From Paenibacillus sp. J31TS4 (GTDB lineage: Bacteria > Bacillota > Bacilli > Paenibacillales > NBRC-103111): a DNA stretch of 64,000 bases. The stretch lies in contig NZ_BOSI01000011.1 in assembly GCF_018403265.1 (NCBI RefSeq), positions 1 through 64,000 of the forward strand, read 5' to 3'. Shown piece after piece: positions 33,472 to 42,091 of this stretch; position 1 is the stretch's first letter, and every line of letters starts with the position of its first letter. The notes beneath the pieces are model-generated. The model saw only the letters and a program-made list of their open reading frames with translations, ran no database searches and was not told where the DNA came from. Position numbers and translations under genes: made by a program.

Positions 33472-34854
33472 CTACCGTTTTTTCTCCATCCGTTCTATTG
33501 TCTGGTCGACCGATTCGAGGCCGTACCAGAAGAAACGCATTGTCTCGTCCCATTCCTCTAGCCAATGCTTGTCCCGCATCTGGTCGTAATAGAACGTGCC
33601 GCCCTCGAGGAAGAAGTCGCCGACCAGCATGGATGTCAGCTCTTCCTTCGTCCAGACCTGATCGTTGATCATCTTCAGCACCGATAGGAAGCCGGCTTTG
33701 CGCGCGATCTGCTCCTGAATATCGGTACGGACCGAATAGCGGATAAAGGCGGCGGCGAGCTCCGCGTTCGGCGCTTCCTTGGGGAGCAGCAGGGCGTTGG
33801 CCATCAGCAGCGTCGAGGAGTGGGGGCCGAATGCGAGCGGAGCGATGCTCGGCTCGAACTTCAAATACTTGCTCCGCCAGGCGGCCAGCTCGATCGCCGT
33901 CGTGAGCACCATCGCGGTCTTGCCTTGCAGGAACGGCTCGCTTCCGAGTCGGAACGCGCCCGGCCGCACGAGCAGGGCGGACTTGTCCTCGTAGAGCAGC
34001 TGATGGATCAGCTCCAGCGTCTTGCGGAGCAGCGAGGGATTCTCCCATAACGTGCTGAGCGAATCGCTGTTCTGCAGGGCAAGCGTTGACCAGCGGGAGA
34101 AGCCCGAAGAGAGGGAGAGCCCGTACCGGTCGCAGATGCCGTCCCCATTCGTATCCGCCGTGACCCGCTTCCACGCCTCGCGGAACTGTTCAAGAGTCCA
34201 GTCGGCCGCGGGCTGCTCGGCGCCGCTCTCCCGGAGCATGTGCGGGTTATAGGCCAGAATAACCGGGGAGAACGTCACCGGAACAGCCATCAGGTTGTAG
34301 TTGTGGGTGAAATGCTCCATCAGCTTGGGGTAGAACAGGCCGCCGTGGCTGCGCATCTCGGCAGTAAGCGGCACATAATCTTCGAGCTGCTCAATCTCCC
34401 GGTAATGCGACTCCGTCAGCAGGAGCAGGTCGGGCTTCACGCCGGAATCCTCCAGCGCCTGCTTCCACTCCCAGGGATCGGAGGTCGGCAGGTTCACGAC
34501 CCGGACATCGACGTCGGGATGATCCCGGACGAACGCGTCGACGATGAGCGGCATGCCGAGTTCCATATAGTAGGATGGGGAGATGGCGAACAGATGGAGC
34601 GTGCGGCGCCGCGAAGCGGCCGGAGCCTGCTCCGGATGGCTGACCATCGTTCCCTGTCCGGGCCGGCGGACGACCAATCCTTCGGCGGCGAGGATCTCGA
34701 GCGACTTGCGGACGGAGATCCGGCTAATGCCGTACTGGTTGCACAGCTCGTTCTCCGAGGGCAGGAACTCGCCGGGCTTTACATCACCGCGGAGAATTTT
34801 CTCCCGTAGTTCTTCGGCCAGGCGGGCGTACAGAAATTGTTTTTTGTCCGACAT
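33472..34854 (-). CDS. GntR regulator fused to a sugar solute-binding-protein domain
   Basis: A 460-residue one-piece sensor and DNA-binding protein. Residues about 5-75 form a GntR winged helix (GEFLPSENELCNQYGISRIS, then RKSLEILAAEGLVVRRPGQG). Residues about 88-460 are homologous to periplasmic type 1 sugar-binding proteins of ABC transporters (GICDRYGLSL, FLQGKTAMVLTT and LPKEAPNAELAAAFIRYS are seen). There is no signal peptide, so the binding protein has been recruited as a cytoplasmic ligand sensor. ATG 34854 follows GGATGATAAAC; ATG 34863 is an alternative. It is divergent from a secreted FAD oxidoreductase, a likely target. Confidence 0.88.
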   Translation of the reverse strand: MSDKKQFLYARLAEELREKILRGDVKPGEFLPSENELCNQYGISRISVRKSLEILAAEGLVVRRPGQGTMVSHPEQAPAASRRRTLHLFAISPSYYMELGMPLIVDAFVRDHPDVDVRVVNLPTSDPWEWKQALEDSGVKPDLLLLTESHYREIEQLEDYVPLTAEMRSHGGLFYPKLMEHFTHNYNLMAVPVTFSPVILAYNPHMLRESGAEQPAADWTLEQFREAWKRVTADTNGDGICDRYGLSLSSGFSRWSTLALQNSDSLSTLWENPSLLRKTLELIHQLLYEDKSALLVRPGAFRLGSEPFLQGKTAMVLTTAIELAAWRSKYLKFEPSIAPLAFGPHSSTLLMANALLLPKEAPNAELAAAFIRYSVRTDIQEQIARKAGFLSVLKMINDQVWTKEELTSMLVGDFFLEGGTFYYDQMRDKHWLEEWDETMRFFWYGLESVDQTIERMEKKR

Positions 34855-34900
34855 GTTTATCATCCATTCTACGTAAACGAGTACGGTTATTTATCTCCCC

Positions 34901-34947
34901 ATTATAATACAGGATGCTAACGTATAACAACAACGGCACCTGTTATA
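34901..34947 (-). promoter_or_regulatory. promoter and overlapping operator of the GntR-SBP gene
   Basis: On the minus strand TTGTTA (34930-34925), an 18-nt spacer and a perfect TATAAT (34906-34901) form a good SigA promoter. The inverted repeat TATAACA (34923-34929) and TGTTATA (34941-34947), spaced by 11 bases, overlaps the -35 box and resembles a GntR operator. Autorepression is the natural reading. Confidence 0.65.
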
Positions 34948-35126
34948 AGCATCTGGTATATCAGGCGGCAGCGGTTCTAACGGGACGAGGCGGAAAGTAG
35001 GATGATAGCAGGGGCCGGACCGGCCGGAAGGACGATGGTCGGCCTTAGAAAACTGGGTGTATTCGGGCGCGGACAGATGTGCTAGACTGCTCGTAGACAC
35101 ACCGATACGGGAGGGTATAGATTCGC

Positions 35127-36752
35127 TTGAAAAACAGAATTCTGCTTGGCTCCGCCCTTGCTTTTGCGCTGAGCCTATCCGCGGGCATGGCTGTGAACCG
35201 CCCCGCTTCTGCACCTGGGAATTATGACATTGTGATCTATGGAGGTGGGCCGCAGGCGGTCTCGACGGCGCTGCAGGCGTCCGCGACGACCGAGGGCAGG
35301 GCATCGATCCTGATGATCGTGCCGGAGCGCGCTCCGGGCTCGATCATGTCGGTCGGCCGGCAGAATCTGTTTGACGTGAATTATTACCGCGCGAGCAAGC
35401 TTCCCGAAGGGATCGACCCGAAGTATGAAGGCTCCCAGGCCGGTTCTCTGTACCGGTTTCTCGGTGACCTGACAGCGGTATTCCCTCCGGAGAAGATGGA
35501 AGCTTATTTTCGGACCAAGCTGGCCGAGAAGCGGGTCCAGGTCCGCTACGATACGGATCTCGTTAAGGTAACGACCCGTCCGGCCGCCGCAGGGGCGGGC
35601 GAGAACGCGGCTGCAGGCAGCCACCGCGTCAGCTCCGTCGAGCTGAAGCCTCTCGTCCGGAATGCGGACGGCCATGCGGTTTTTGACGAGACGGCGCCTG
35701 GCGAGCCGGTCAGCGCCCAGGTATTCGTGGATGCCTCCGAGACAGGACGACTCGTGCGCCTATCGGGCCAGCATGTCGGCACGGTTGGACGGGAGGACCA
35801 GAACCCGGACGCGCGGCAGATGGCCGCGACTCTCATGTTCAAGGTGAGAGGCGTCGACGCCCAGAAGGCGGTCAAGGACTGGTCGCTCGAAGGCTTCACG
35901 ATGTCGCCCAAAGGCTCCTTCCAGCTGTGGGGCGGGTACGAGATGCGGCAGCTAAACGCGCTCCAGCAGTACGCCGAGAGCGCGGGGCCGTTCCGGCTGA
36001 AGCCTTACAACGCCGGAGAGGACGGCTATTCGGGCGCCGGGGCGCCCGGGTCCCCGCGCATGGAGCTGTGGATGAACATGCTGCTCATCTACGACGTGGA
36101 CGCCCGGAAGGCGGCACGGGACCGCGGAGCGGGCGAGGCGCTCTACCCGTCGGGCGGGGGAACCGAGCCGGAGCTCGCCCGGGAAGAAGCGGTCCGCGAG
36201 ATCGCCAAGCCGGAATTTCTATCTCTCCTGCGGCAGCTCAAGGGCTTCGAGCAGGCCGAGCTCGTCCTCGTGGACGGCAAGCCGGAAGTCGGAGAGATTC
36301 TCTACCTGCGGGAGAGTATTCATACAGCGCAGGTCGCCGATCCGGCGACGCGCACATATCGGTTCGCGCTCGACCGGGAGGGCGTAACGGGCGGGGATAC
36401 CAAGTATTACGAGCGCCGGATCGGGCTTGGGTACTATCACTTCGACTCCAACTCGTATAAGAAGGGCGAATCGCTCTCTAATCCGATTGGCAAGCCTTGG
36501 TACGTGCCATACGACGTGCTGGTCGGGCCGAAGCTAAGCAACGTTTTGCTCCCCGGCTACGCTGCCAATATCGATTCCTACGCCTGGACCGCCATGCGGG
36601 TCTATCCGAATCTCATCATGCTCGGCGACGCCGCCGGAACAGCGGCGGGGCTTGCGGTGAAGGGCGAATTCTCGCTCCACCGGCCCGAGCCGGAGCAGCT
36701 GCACCGGCTGCAGCAGACGTTGTTCCGCCAAGGGGCGATCCTGGACAAATAA
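35127..36752 (+). CDS. secreted FAD-dependent oxidoreductase (FAD_oxidored family)
   Basis: A 541-residue exported flavoprotein. The N-terminal signal peptide (about residues 1-28; LLGSALAFALSLSAGMAV) is followed by the dinucleotide-binding strand YDIVIYGGGPQAVSTALQA and, near the C-terminus, an FAD-closing motif LIMLGDAAGTAAGLAV. The family is seen with polysaccharide-utilisation genes, but its substrates are unproven. The start is TTG at 35127 with GAGGG 11 bases upstream. Export of an FAD protein by a Sec-type signal is unusual. It is divergent from the GntR-SBP sensor. Confidence 0.82.
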   Translation: MKNRILLGSALAFALSLSAGMAVNRPASAPGNYDIVIYGGGPQAVSTALQASATTEGRASILMIVPERAPGSIMSVGRQNLFDVNYYRASKLPEGIDPKYEGSQAGSLYRFLGDLTAVFPPEKMEAYFRTKLAEKRVQVRYDTDLVKVTTRPAAAGAGENAAAGSHRVSSVELKPLVRNADGHAVFDETAPGEPVSAQVFVDASETGRLVRLSGQHVGTVGREDQNPDARQMAATLMFKVRGVDAQKAVKDWSLEGFTMSPKGSFQLWGGYEMRQLNALQQYAESAGPFRLKPYNAGEDGYSGAGAPGSPRMELWMNMLLIYDVDARKAARDRGAGEALYPSGGGTEPELAREEAVREIAKPEFLSLLRQLKGFEQAELVLVDGKPEVGEILYLRESIHTAQVADPATRTYRFALDREGVTGGDTKYYERRIGLGYYHFDSNSYKKGESLSNPIGKPWYVPYDVLVGPKLSNVLLPGYAANIDSYAWTAMRVYPNLIMLGDAAGTAAGLAVKGEFSLHRPEPEQLHRLQQTLFRQGAILDK

Positions 36753-36772
36753 GCGGAAGGTTAGCCCATGAC

Positions 36773-36805
36773 AAAAAAGCTTGGCCCCCGGGCCAAGCTT
36801 TTTTT
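36773..36805. terminator. bidirectional terminator, FAD oxidoreductase / wrbA
   Basis: AAAAAAGCTTGGCCC and GGGCCAAGCTTTTTTT around CC, a compact perfect inverted repeat with runs on both sides, between convergent genes. Confidence 0.93.
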
Positions 36806-36822
36806 GTTGTGAGCTTCTCTCG

Positions 36823-37452
36823 CTAGGATCCGTTCGCAGCATCGCGCCCCTGCTGGAGCCAGCCGGCGACGGCTAGCGCGCGGTTCGTTTGATGGCGCGC
36901 CGCCTTGAGGATGGGTGCCTCCACTTCGCCGTCCCCGGCGGCGGTGGCGCTCGTTCCGTATGGGTTGCCGCCGGCCTCGAACACCGCCTGATCGGTATAC
37001 CCGGGCGTGACGACAAGCGCACCCCAATGGAACATGGTCGTGTAGAGCGAGAGGATCGTCGCTTCCTGGCCGCCGTGGGGATTCTGCGCGCTCGTCATCG
37101 CCGTGACGACTTTGTTGGCGAGCTTGCCCTTGGACCAGAGCGGTCCGGTTATATCCAGAAACTGCTTCATTTGGGCGGCAATGCTCCCATACCGCGTCGG
37201 ACAGCTGAAGATGAGCACATCCGCCCAGTCAAGGTCTTCCAAACCCGCTTCGGGGACGACCCCCGCCGTTTCGTCGTAATGAGCGAGCCATGCCGGGTTT
37301 GCGGCGATCGCCTCGCGGGGAGCGAGCTCCTTCACGCGGCGCAGACGGGTCTCTGCTCCGGTATCCAGGGCGGCTTGTTCGGCCTCCCTCGCCAGCTGGT
37401 AATTGGTTCCGGTGGAGCTGTAGTAGATGATAGCGGTCTTCAAAGCGGTCAT
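36823..37452 (-). CDS. wrbA: NAD(P)H:quinone oxidoreductase, WrbA family
   Basis: A flavodoxin-like enzyme of 209 residues that reduces quinones by two electrons. The FMN phosphate loop is IIYYSSTGTNYQLA near residue 8. Further family marks are FSCPTRYGSIAAQMKQFLD near 84, the SAQNPHGGQEATILSLYTTM segment near 121 and GNPYGTSATA near 162. AGGAGGAATCG lies before the ATG. A single gene, probably with a general redox-stress role. Confidence 0.92.
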   Translation of the reverse strand: MTALKTAIIYYSSTGTNYQLAREAEQAALDTGAETRLRRVKELAPREAIAANPAWLAHYDETAGVVPEAGLEDLDWADVLIFSCPTRYGSIAAQMKQFLDITGPLWSKGKLANKVVTAMTSAQNPHGGQEATILSLYTTMFHWGALVVTPGYTDQAVFEAGGNPYGTSATAAGDGEVEAPILKAARHQTNRALAVAGWLQQGRDAANGS

Positions 37453-37955
37453 GACACGATTCCTCCTAGACTGGGAATAAGGAATAGCTCAGCTGTGCAA
37501 GGGTGAGGGCCGAATCGTCTTGTAACCCCCATTAATACCCAATTCACTGGCAGGCGAAACGGGGAAAATTTAGCGAATTTTGTCCTTTTGGCTGCAGTGC
37601 CATTTTTCCTATCGGCCAAAACTAGAAGGATCTCCTATTGAAGAGCGGAGGCGGGGCTAGTAACATGGGGACAAGCTAGAAAGGTCCAAAAGCTAGAGAA
37701 CGAAAAAGCTTGATAGGCTCAAAAGCAAGAGAACTCCAGTGCTGCAAAGAACAAGAACTTGAAAGCTCGGCGCTTAAATCTCAGTACTTGAAAACTCAGT
37801 ACTCGAAAACTAGGAACGAGAAAGCTAGGAACGAGAAGGCTCAACACTCGAACGCTAGGAAAAAGCTAGGAACGAGCTCAGCAGCTGGCTTCTGTTCCCA
37901 AGGATGGCCTCCATGAGACAACAAGGCCGATAGGAAAAACGAAGGTGGGGATCGC
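37453..37955. other. intergenic region before the GH15 gene, with degenerate repeats
   Basis: No gene supported. The right half is purine-rich, with 14-15-bp repeats at 37761-37879. A TTG-initiated open frame at 37710-37916 just reads through the repeats (period 5 residues). The gene-proximal end has GAAGGTGGGG before the ATG at 37956. Confidence 0.5.
37761..37879. repeat. degenerate 15-bp tandem repeat
   Basis: About eight units of consensus GAAARCTMRGWAC-TM/GA at 37761, 37776 (14 bp), 37790, 37805, 37820, 37835, 37850 and 37865. Examples are GAAAACTCAGTACTC, GAAAACTAGGAACGA and GAAAGCTAGGAACGA. Two sub-types alternate in their second half (CAGTACTC against AGGAACGA). Traces of similar units run upstream to about 37680. 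The composition differs sharply from the GC-rich surroundings. Confidence 0.8.
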
Positions 37956-39950
37956 ATGCCAAGGCATCTGGTGGTAGGAAACGGACACATACTCGTCAAT
38001 CTGGACAACCGCGCGTACATTCGCGATATCTACTATCCGTTCGTGGGAGAGCAGAATCATCTGCAAGGGTACCCATGCCGGATCGGCGTATGGGCGGACG
38101 GGCGGTTCAGCTGGCTCGAGGAGGAGGGGTGGACGTTCCGGCTTGGTTATGCGGAGGATTCCCTCGTGACGCAGGTGACGGCCGTTCACGCAGAGCTCGG
38201 GCTGACACTCGAGATCAACGACGGGGTCCATCAGCGGGACCCGGTGTTTTTGCGCAAGGTGACGGTCCACAATCATTGGGACTGCGAGAGGGAAATTCGG
38301 CTGTTCTTCAACCAGGATCTGTGCATCAACGAGACCGAGGTGGGCGATACCGCCGTTTACTATCCGGCGAACCATTCGGTGTTCCATTATAAAAAAGACC
38401 GCTACTTCCTGTTCAACGGCCTCGCCGGCGGACAAGGCATTCATCAATTCACGACCGGCGTCAAACGGTTCCATCACGCGGAAGGGACGTGGCGCGATGC
38501 CGAGGACGGAGAGCTGATGGGCAACCCGATCGCCCAGGGCTCGGTCGACAGCACGATCAGCCTGCGGCTGCGGACGGCGGCGGGTGCCGCTGGCGAAGCG
38601 TACTACTGGATGAGCATCGGGCGCTGCCTCGAAGACGTGCTGGAGCTGGATCGCTACGTGCGGGAGAGCGGACCCGGCCATCTGCTGGATCGGGTGCGCA
38701 TCTACTGGCAGCGCTGGACGAACAAGACGGAGCGGGATTTTGCCGATCTGCCGGAGTCCGTCTCCCGCCAGTTCAAGCACAGCCTGCTCATGGTGCGCAC
38801 CCAGACGGACAACGGAGGCGCCATCGTGGCAGCCAACGATTCGGACGTCATGCAGTTCAACCGCGATCACTACAGCTACATGTGGCCGCGTGACGGCGCG
38901 CTCGTCGCTTACGCGATGACCGAGGCGGGATACGGCGGCATGGTGGAGCCGTTCTATCACTTTTGCCGCAGGGGCCTCTCCAAGGAAGGCTACTTGCATC
39001 ACAAATACAATCCCGACGGCACAGTCGGCTCCAGCTGGCATCCGTACGTCTCTGGCGGAGAGGAGCAGCTGCCGATCCAGGAGGACGAGACCGCGCTCGT
39101 GCTGTTCGCTCTCTGGGCCGATTACAAGCGCAGCGGCAATCTGGAGCTATCCCAGTCGCTCTACCCCGACTTGATTCGCAAAGCGGCGTCCTTCCTCGGC
39201 GGCTATATGCTGGAGGTGCTGGATCTGCCCAAGCCGAGCTACGATCTGTGGGAAGAAAGATACGGAATCTTCACGTTCACCTGCGCGTCCGTTTACGCGG
39301 GACTCGCAGCAGCCGCGAACTTCGCGAGCCTGTTCGGCGACGAAGCGAGAAGCACGCGGTACCGCCGGGCGGCCGAGCGCGTCAAGACGGGCATGCTCAA
39401 GCATCTGTGGAACGAGGAGGCGGGCCGCTTCGCCCGCGGCCTGTACCGGCAGGGCGGGGAGTGGGTGCAGGACATGACGCTGGAGAGCAGTATCTATGGC
39501 ATCTTCGCTTTCGGCGTGCTAGAGGCGGACGATCCCCGCGTCGTCTCGACGATGCGCGCCATCCGGGAGGGCCTCACCGCCAAAACCTCGGTCGGCGGCG
39601 TCGCCCGCTACTTCAACGACTACTATTACCAGCGCTCGTCCGATCTGGCGAATGTGCCAGGCAATCCGTGGATCATCTGTTCTCTATGGGTGGCCGAATG
39701 GGAGATCGCGGCCGCCCGGACGGCAGACGAGCTCGCCGGCGCCCGCCGGACGCTGGAATGGGCGGCCGCCCGGGCGATGGAGAGCGGCGTGCTGCCCGAG
39801 CAGGTCGATCCGTACGACGGCAGCCCGCTGTCCGTCGCTCCGCTCACTTGGTCTCATGCGACCTTCGTGCTCGTCTGCGTCAAATATATGGAAAAAGCCG
39901 CCCAGCTGACGGCCGACCGGGAGCTTGAGACCGCAGGCTGGAGACGCTGA
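37956..39950 (+). CDS. glycoside hydrolase family 15 (glucoamylase-like)
   Basis: A 664-residue protein with the two-part bacterial GH15 layout: an N-terminal beta-sandwich (about 1-260; MPRHLVVGNGHILVNLDNRA) and a C-terminal alpha-barrel (about 280-650) with HYSYMWPRDGALVAYAM, the acid region LPIQEDETALVLFAL and the base region VLPEQVDPYDGSPLSVAPL. GH15 enzymes split alpha-glucosides (starch, dextrins or trehalose) from the non-reducing end. There is no signal peptide, so it is cytoplasmic. ATG at 37956 follows GAAGGTGGGGATCGC. The exact substrate cannot be told. Confidence 0.9.
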   Translation: MPRHLVVGNGHILVNLDNRAYIRDIYYPFVGEQNHLQGYPCRIGVWADGRFSWLEEEGWTFRLGYAEDSLVTQVTAVHAELGLTLEINDGVHQRDPVFLRKVTVHNHWDCEREIRLFFNQDLCINETEVGDTAVYYPANHSVFHYKKDRYFLFNGLAGGQGIHQFTTGVKRFHHAEGTWRDAEDGELMGNPIAQGSVDSTISLRLRTAAGAAGEAYYWMSIGRCLEDVLELDRYVRESGPGHLLDRVRIYWQRWTNKTERDFADLPESVSRQFKHSLLMVRTQTDNGGAIVAANDSDVMQFNRDHYSYMWPRDGALVAYAMTEAGYGGMVEPFYHFCRRGLSKEGYLHHKYNPDGTVGSSWHPYVSGGEEQLPIQEDETALVLFALWADYKRSGNLELSQSLYPDLIRKAASFLGGYMLEVLDLPKPSYDLWEERYGIFTFTCASVYAGLAAAANFASLFGDEARSTRYRRAAERVKTGMLKHLWNEEAGRFARGLYRQGGEWVQDMTLESSIYGIFAFGVLEADDPRVVSTMRAIREGLTAKTSVGGVARYFNDYYYQRSSDLANVPGNPWIICSLWVAEWEIAAARTADELAGARRTLEWAAARAMESGVLPEQVDPYDGSPLSVAPLTWSHATFVLVCVKYMEKAAQLTADRELETAGWRR

Positions 39951-40337
39951 CGGACGCGTCCGCCGTGGCTTGGGCCAAGCTCCGCCCCAGCTTGCCGGCA
40001 TGCCCCCCACCGCTCGCTCCCCGTTTCGTTACACGGCGGCACGGGGCTGAACTTTTCCTGCCGGAGAGGGGCTTTTCCCAACCGGGCCCGCATCCGTTAT
40101 AATAGAAGAAGCCGGGAACGCTAGTCCTCGCGACTATCGTTCCTTTTTTTCATGACGGGCATTGCGGACGTCGAGCTGCTGCCTAAGGCAGCGCCCCGCC
40201 GGGAACGACCACCATTCTAGACCGGCTGCGAGTGCGGGGATGTTCCGGGGATCGGCGCGGTTCGTGCCTGCGGTCCACACGGACGGCAGGCCGGCCCCGC
40301 CGTCCCTCTTCAAATGGGAGAAGAGAGGGATGGGACG
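39951..40337 (+). other. leader region of the Gfo/Idh-pncA-pncB operon
   Basis: No gene supported. It holds a TATAAT box and a hairpin with a U-tract, described separately, and about 185 bases of further leader before the ATG at 40338. Confidence 0.45.
40098..40149 (+). promoter_or_regulatory. TATAAT box followed by an intrinsic terminator (GH15 terminator or attenuator)
   Basis: A perfect TATAAT (40098-40103) sits 11 bases before GGAACG...CGTTCC (arms 40115-40120 and 40137-40142, with an inner AGT/ACT pair) and seven Ts. The hairpin may simply end the GH15 transcript. If the box is an active promoter, the hairpin is close enough to act as an attenuator on the next operon. No good -35 was found. 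Confidence 0.5.
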
Positions 40338-41426
40338 ATGAGCAAGCAGGATGGGATGAAGGATGGCATGACGTATGCGCCGGTAGGCAAGGCAGCGCCG
40401 GTCGTAGCACCGGGAGAGTTCGCCTTCGCAGCGATCGGGCTGGATCACGGCCATATCTACGGCATGTGCAACGGGCTGCGGGAAGCGGGCGCAACGCTGA
40501 AATGGGTCTATGATCCGGATCCGGCCAAGGTGAAGGAGTTCTGCAGCCAGTATCCGGAGGTCAGGGCGGCGGACAGCGAAGAGCGGATTCTGGAGGACCC
40601 CGAAGTGAAGCTGGTCGCGGGTGCGGCCATCCCCTCCGACCGGTGTGCGCTTGGTTTGCGCGTCATGCGCAGCGGCAAGGATTACATCACGGATAAGGCT
40701 CCGTTCACGACGCTCGGGCAGCTGGAGCTGGCGCGGGAGGCGGTCCGGGAAACGGGACGCAAATACGCGGTCTACTACAGCGAGCGGCTGCATGTCGAGA
40801 GCGCCCTGTTCGCCCAGCAGCTCGTTCAGGACGGCGCGATCGGAAGGGTGCTGCAGGTGATCGGGCTTGGCCCGCACCGGCTGAACGCATCTTCGCGACC
40901 GGACTGGTTCTTCCGCAAGGAGAAGTACGGAGGCATTCTGTGTGACATCGGCAGCCATCAGGCGGAGCAGTTCCTGACGTTCACCGGCGCGAGGGATGCG
41001 CGTGTAGCGGCGAGCAAGGTAGCGAATTACCGCCATAAGGAGGCCTATCCGGAGCTGGAGGATTTCGGCGATTTTACGCTCATTGGCGATAACGGGGCGA
41101 CCGGGTATTTTCGCGTCGACTGGTTTACACCGGACGGGCTCGGCACGTGGGGAGACGGCCGGATGATTCTCCTCGGCACCGACGGGACGATCGAGCTGCG
41201 CAAGTACATCGACATCGCCCGGGAGCGGACGCGGGATCACGTCTTCCTCGTGAATCACGAAGGGGAGCACTACTTCCCGGTTCACGGCAAGGTCGGCTTT
41301 CCTTATTTCGGCCAGCTCATCCGGGATTGCATGGACCGGACGGAGACCGCCATGACCCAGGAGCATGCGTTCAAGGCGGCCGAGATCAGCCTGATGGCCC
41401 AGGCTCTGGCGGTGCGGGTCGAATAG
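40338..41426 (+). CDS. Gfo/Idh/MocA-family oxidoreductase
   Basis: NAD(P)-dependent sugar or inositol dehydrogenase-like protein of 362 residues. The Rossmann strand is atypical: FAAIGLDHGHIYGMCNGL replaces the common GxGxxG, as in the GLDHGH subgroup. DKAPFTT stands where EKP is usual. GGILCDIGSHQAEQFLTFTG supplies the active-site His region. The ATG at 40338 follows AGAGAGGG by seven bases; an earlier in-frame ATG at 40314 is weaker. It is the first gene of a run with the NAD-salvage genes pncA and pncB. Substrate unknown. Confidence 0.85.
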   Translation: MSKQDGMKDGMTYAPVGKAAPVVAPGEFAFAAIGLDHGHIYGMCNGLREAGATLKWVYDPDPAKVKEFCSQYPEVRAADSEERILEDPEVKLVAGAAIPSDRCALGLRVMRSGKDYITDKAPFTTLGQLELAREAVRETGRKYAVYYSERLHVESALFAQQLVQDGAIGRVLQVIGLGPHRLNASSRPDWFFRKEKYGGILCDIGSHQAEQFLTFTGARDARVAASKVANYRHKEAYPELEDFGDFTLIGDNGATGYFRVDWFTPDGLGTWGDGRMILLGTDGTIELRKYIDIARERTRDHVFLVNHEGEHYFPVHGKVGFPYFGQLIRDCMDRTETAMTQEHAFKAAEISLMAQALAVRVE

Positions 41427-41528
41427 AGGCAGGCGGCGGAACGAGGCGGAGGGAAAAGAATGTAGCGGCAAGGGAATACCAACACTATACAGACAGGATC
41501 ATCGGATTGCGGAAGGGAGTCGTTCGAA

Positions 41529-42089
41529 TTGAAGGCGCTCATCGTTGTCGATTTTACATATGACTTTGTTGTGGGGAAGCTGCCGGTCGGCGATCCGGCG
41601 CTCGCCATTGAGGAGAGAATCGCCGAGCTGACGGAGACGTTCGCCGAGCGGGGGGACTGGGTAGTCATGGCGGTCGACCTGCACGAGGAGAACGACCCGG
41701 ATCACCCGGAAGCGAAGCTCTTCCCGCCCCACAATATCCGCGGGACGGCGGGCCGGGAACTGTACGGCCGGCTGAAGGACGTGTTTGCCAAGTATGCCGA
41801 CCGCATCACTTGGATGGACAAGACGCGGTACAGCGCGTTTCACGGCACCGCACTCGAGGAGGAGCTGCGGAAGCGGAACATCCGCGAGGTTCACCTGGCG
41901 GGCGTCTGCACCGACATCTGCGTGCTGCATACCGCAGTCGATGCGTATAACAAAGGGTTCCGGACCGTCATCCACGAGGATGCGGTCGCAAGCTTCAACG
42001 CGGCGGGGCATGAATGGGCATTGGGCCATTTCAAAGGAACGCTGGGCGCGGCGATCGCACGCAAGGGCAGCATCAAGGAGGAGGCATAA
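41529..42089 (+). CDS. pncA: nicotinamidase (cysteine hydrolase family)
   Basis: Converts nicotinamide to nicotinate for NAD salvage. The 186-residue product has the catalytic triad Asp8 (LIVVDFTYDF), Lys98 (MDKTRYSAF) and Cys127 (AGVCTDICVLHTA), and the metal site Asp50/His52/His59. The cis-peptide segment before the cysteine is intact. The TTG start at 41529 follows GGAAGGGAG by nine bases. The next gene makes nicotinate mononucleotide from this enzyme's product and starts two bases after its stop codon. Confidence 0.93.
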   Translation: MKALIVVDFTYDFVVGKLPVGDPALAIEERIAELTETFAERGDWVVMAVDLHEENDPDHPEAKLFPPHNIRGTAGRELYGRLKDVFAKYADRITWMDKTRYSAFHGTALEEELRKRNIREVHLAGVCTDICVLHTAVDAYNKGFRTVIHEDAVASFNAAGHEWALGHFKGTLGAAIARKGSIKEEA

Positions 42090-42091
42090 CG

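Noticed and set aside
37710-37916. 68-codon open frame with a pentapeptide period
   Set aside because: Starts at a TTG without a ribosome site and reads the degenerate repeat; listed as a repeat instead.
40134-41471. 445-codon minus-strand open frame
   Set aside because: Antisense shadow of the Gfo/Idh gene; no domain likeness, His/Arg/Leu-rich translation typical of GC-rich antisense frames.
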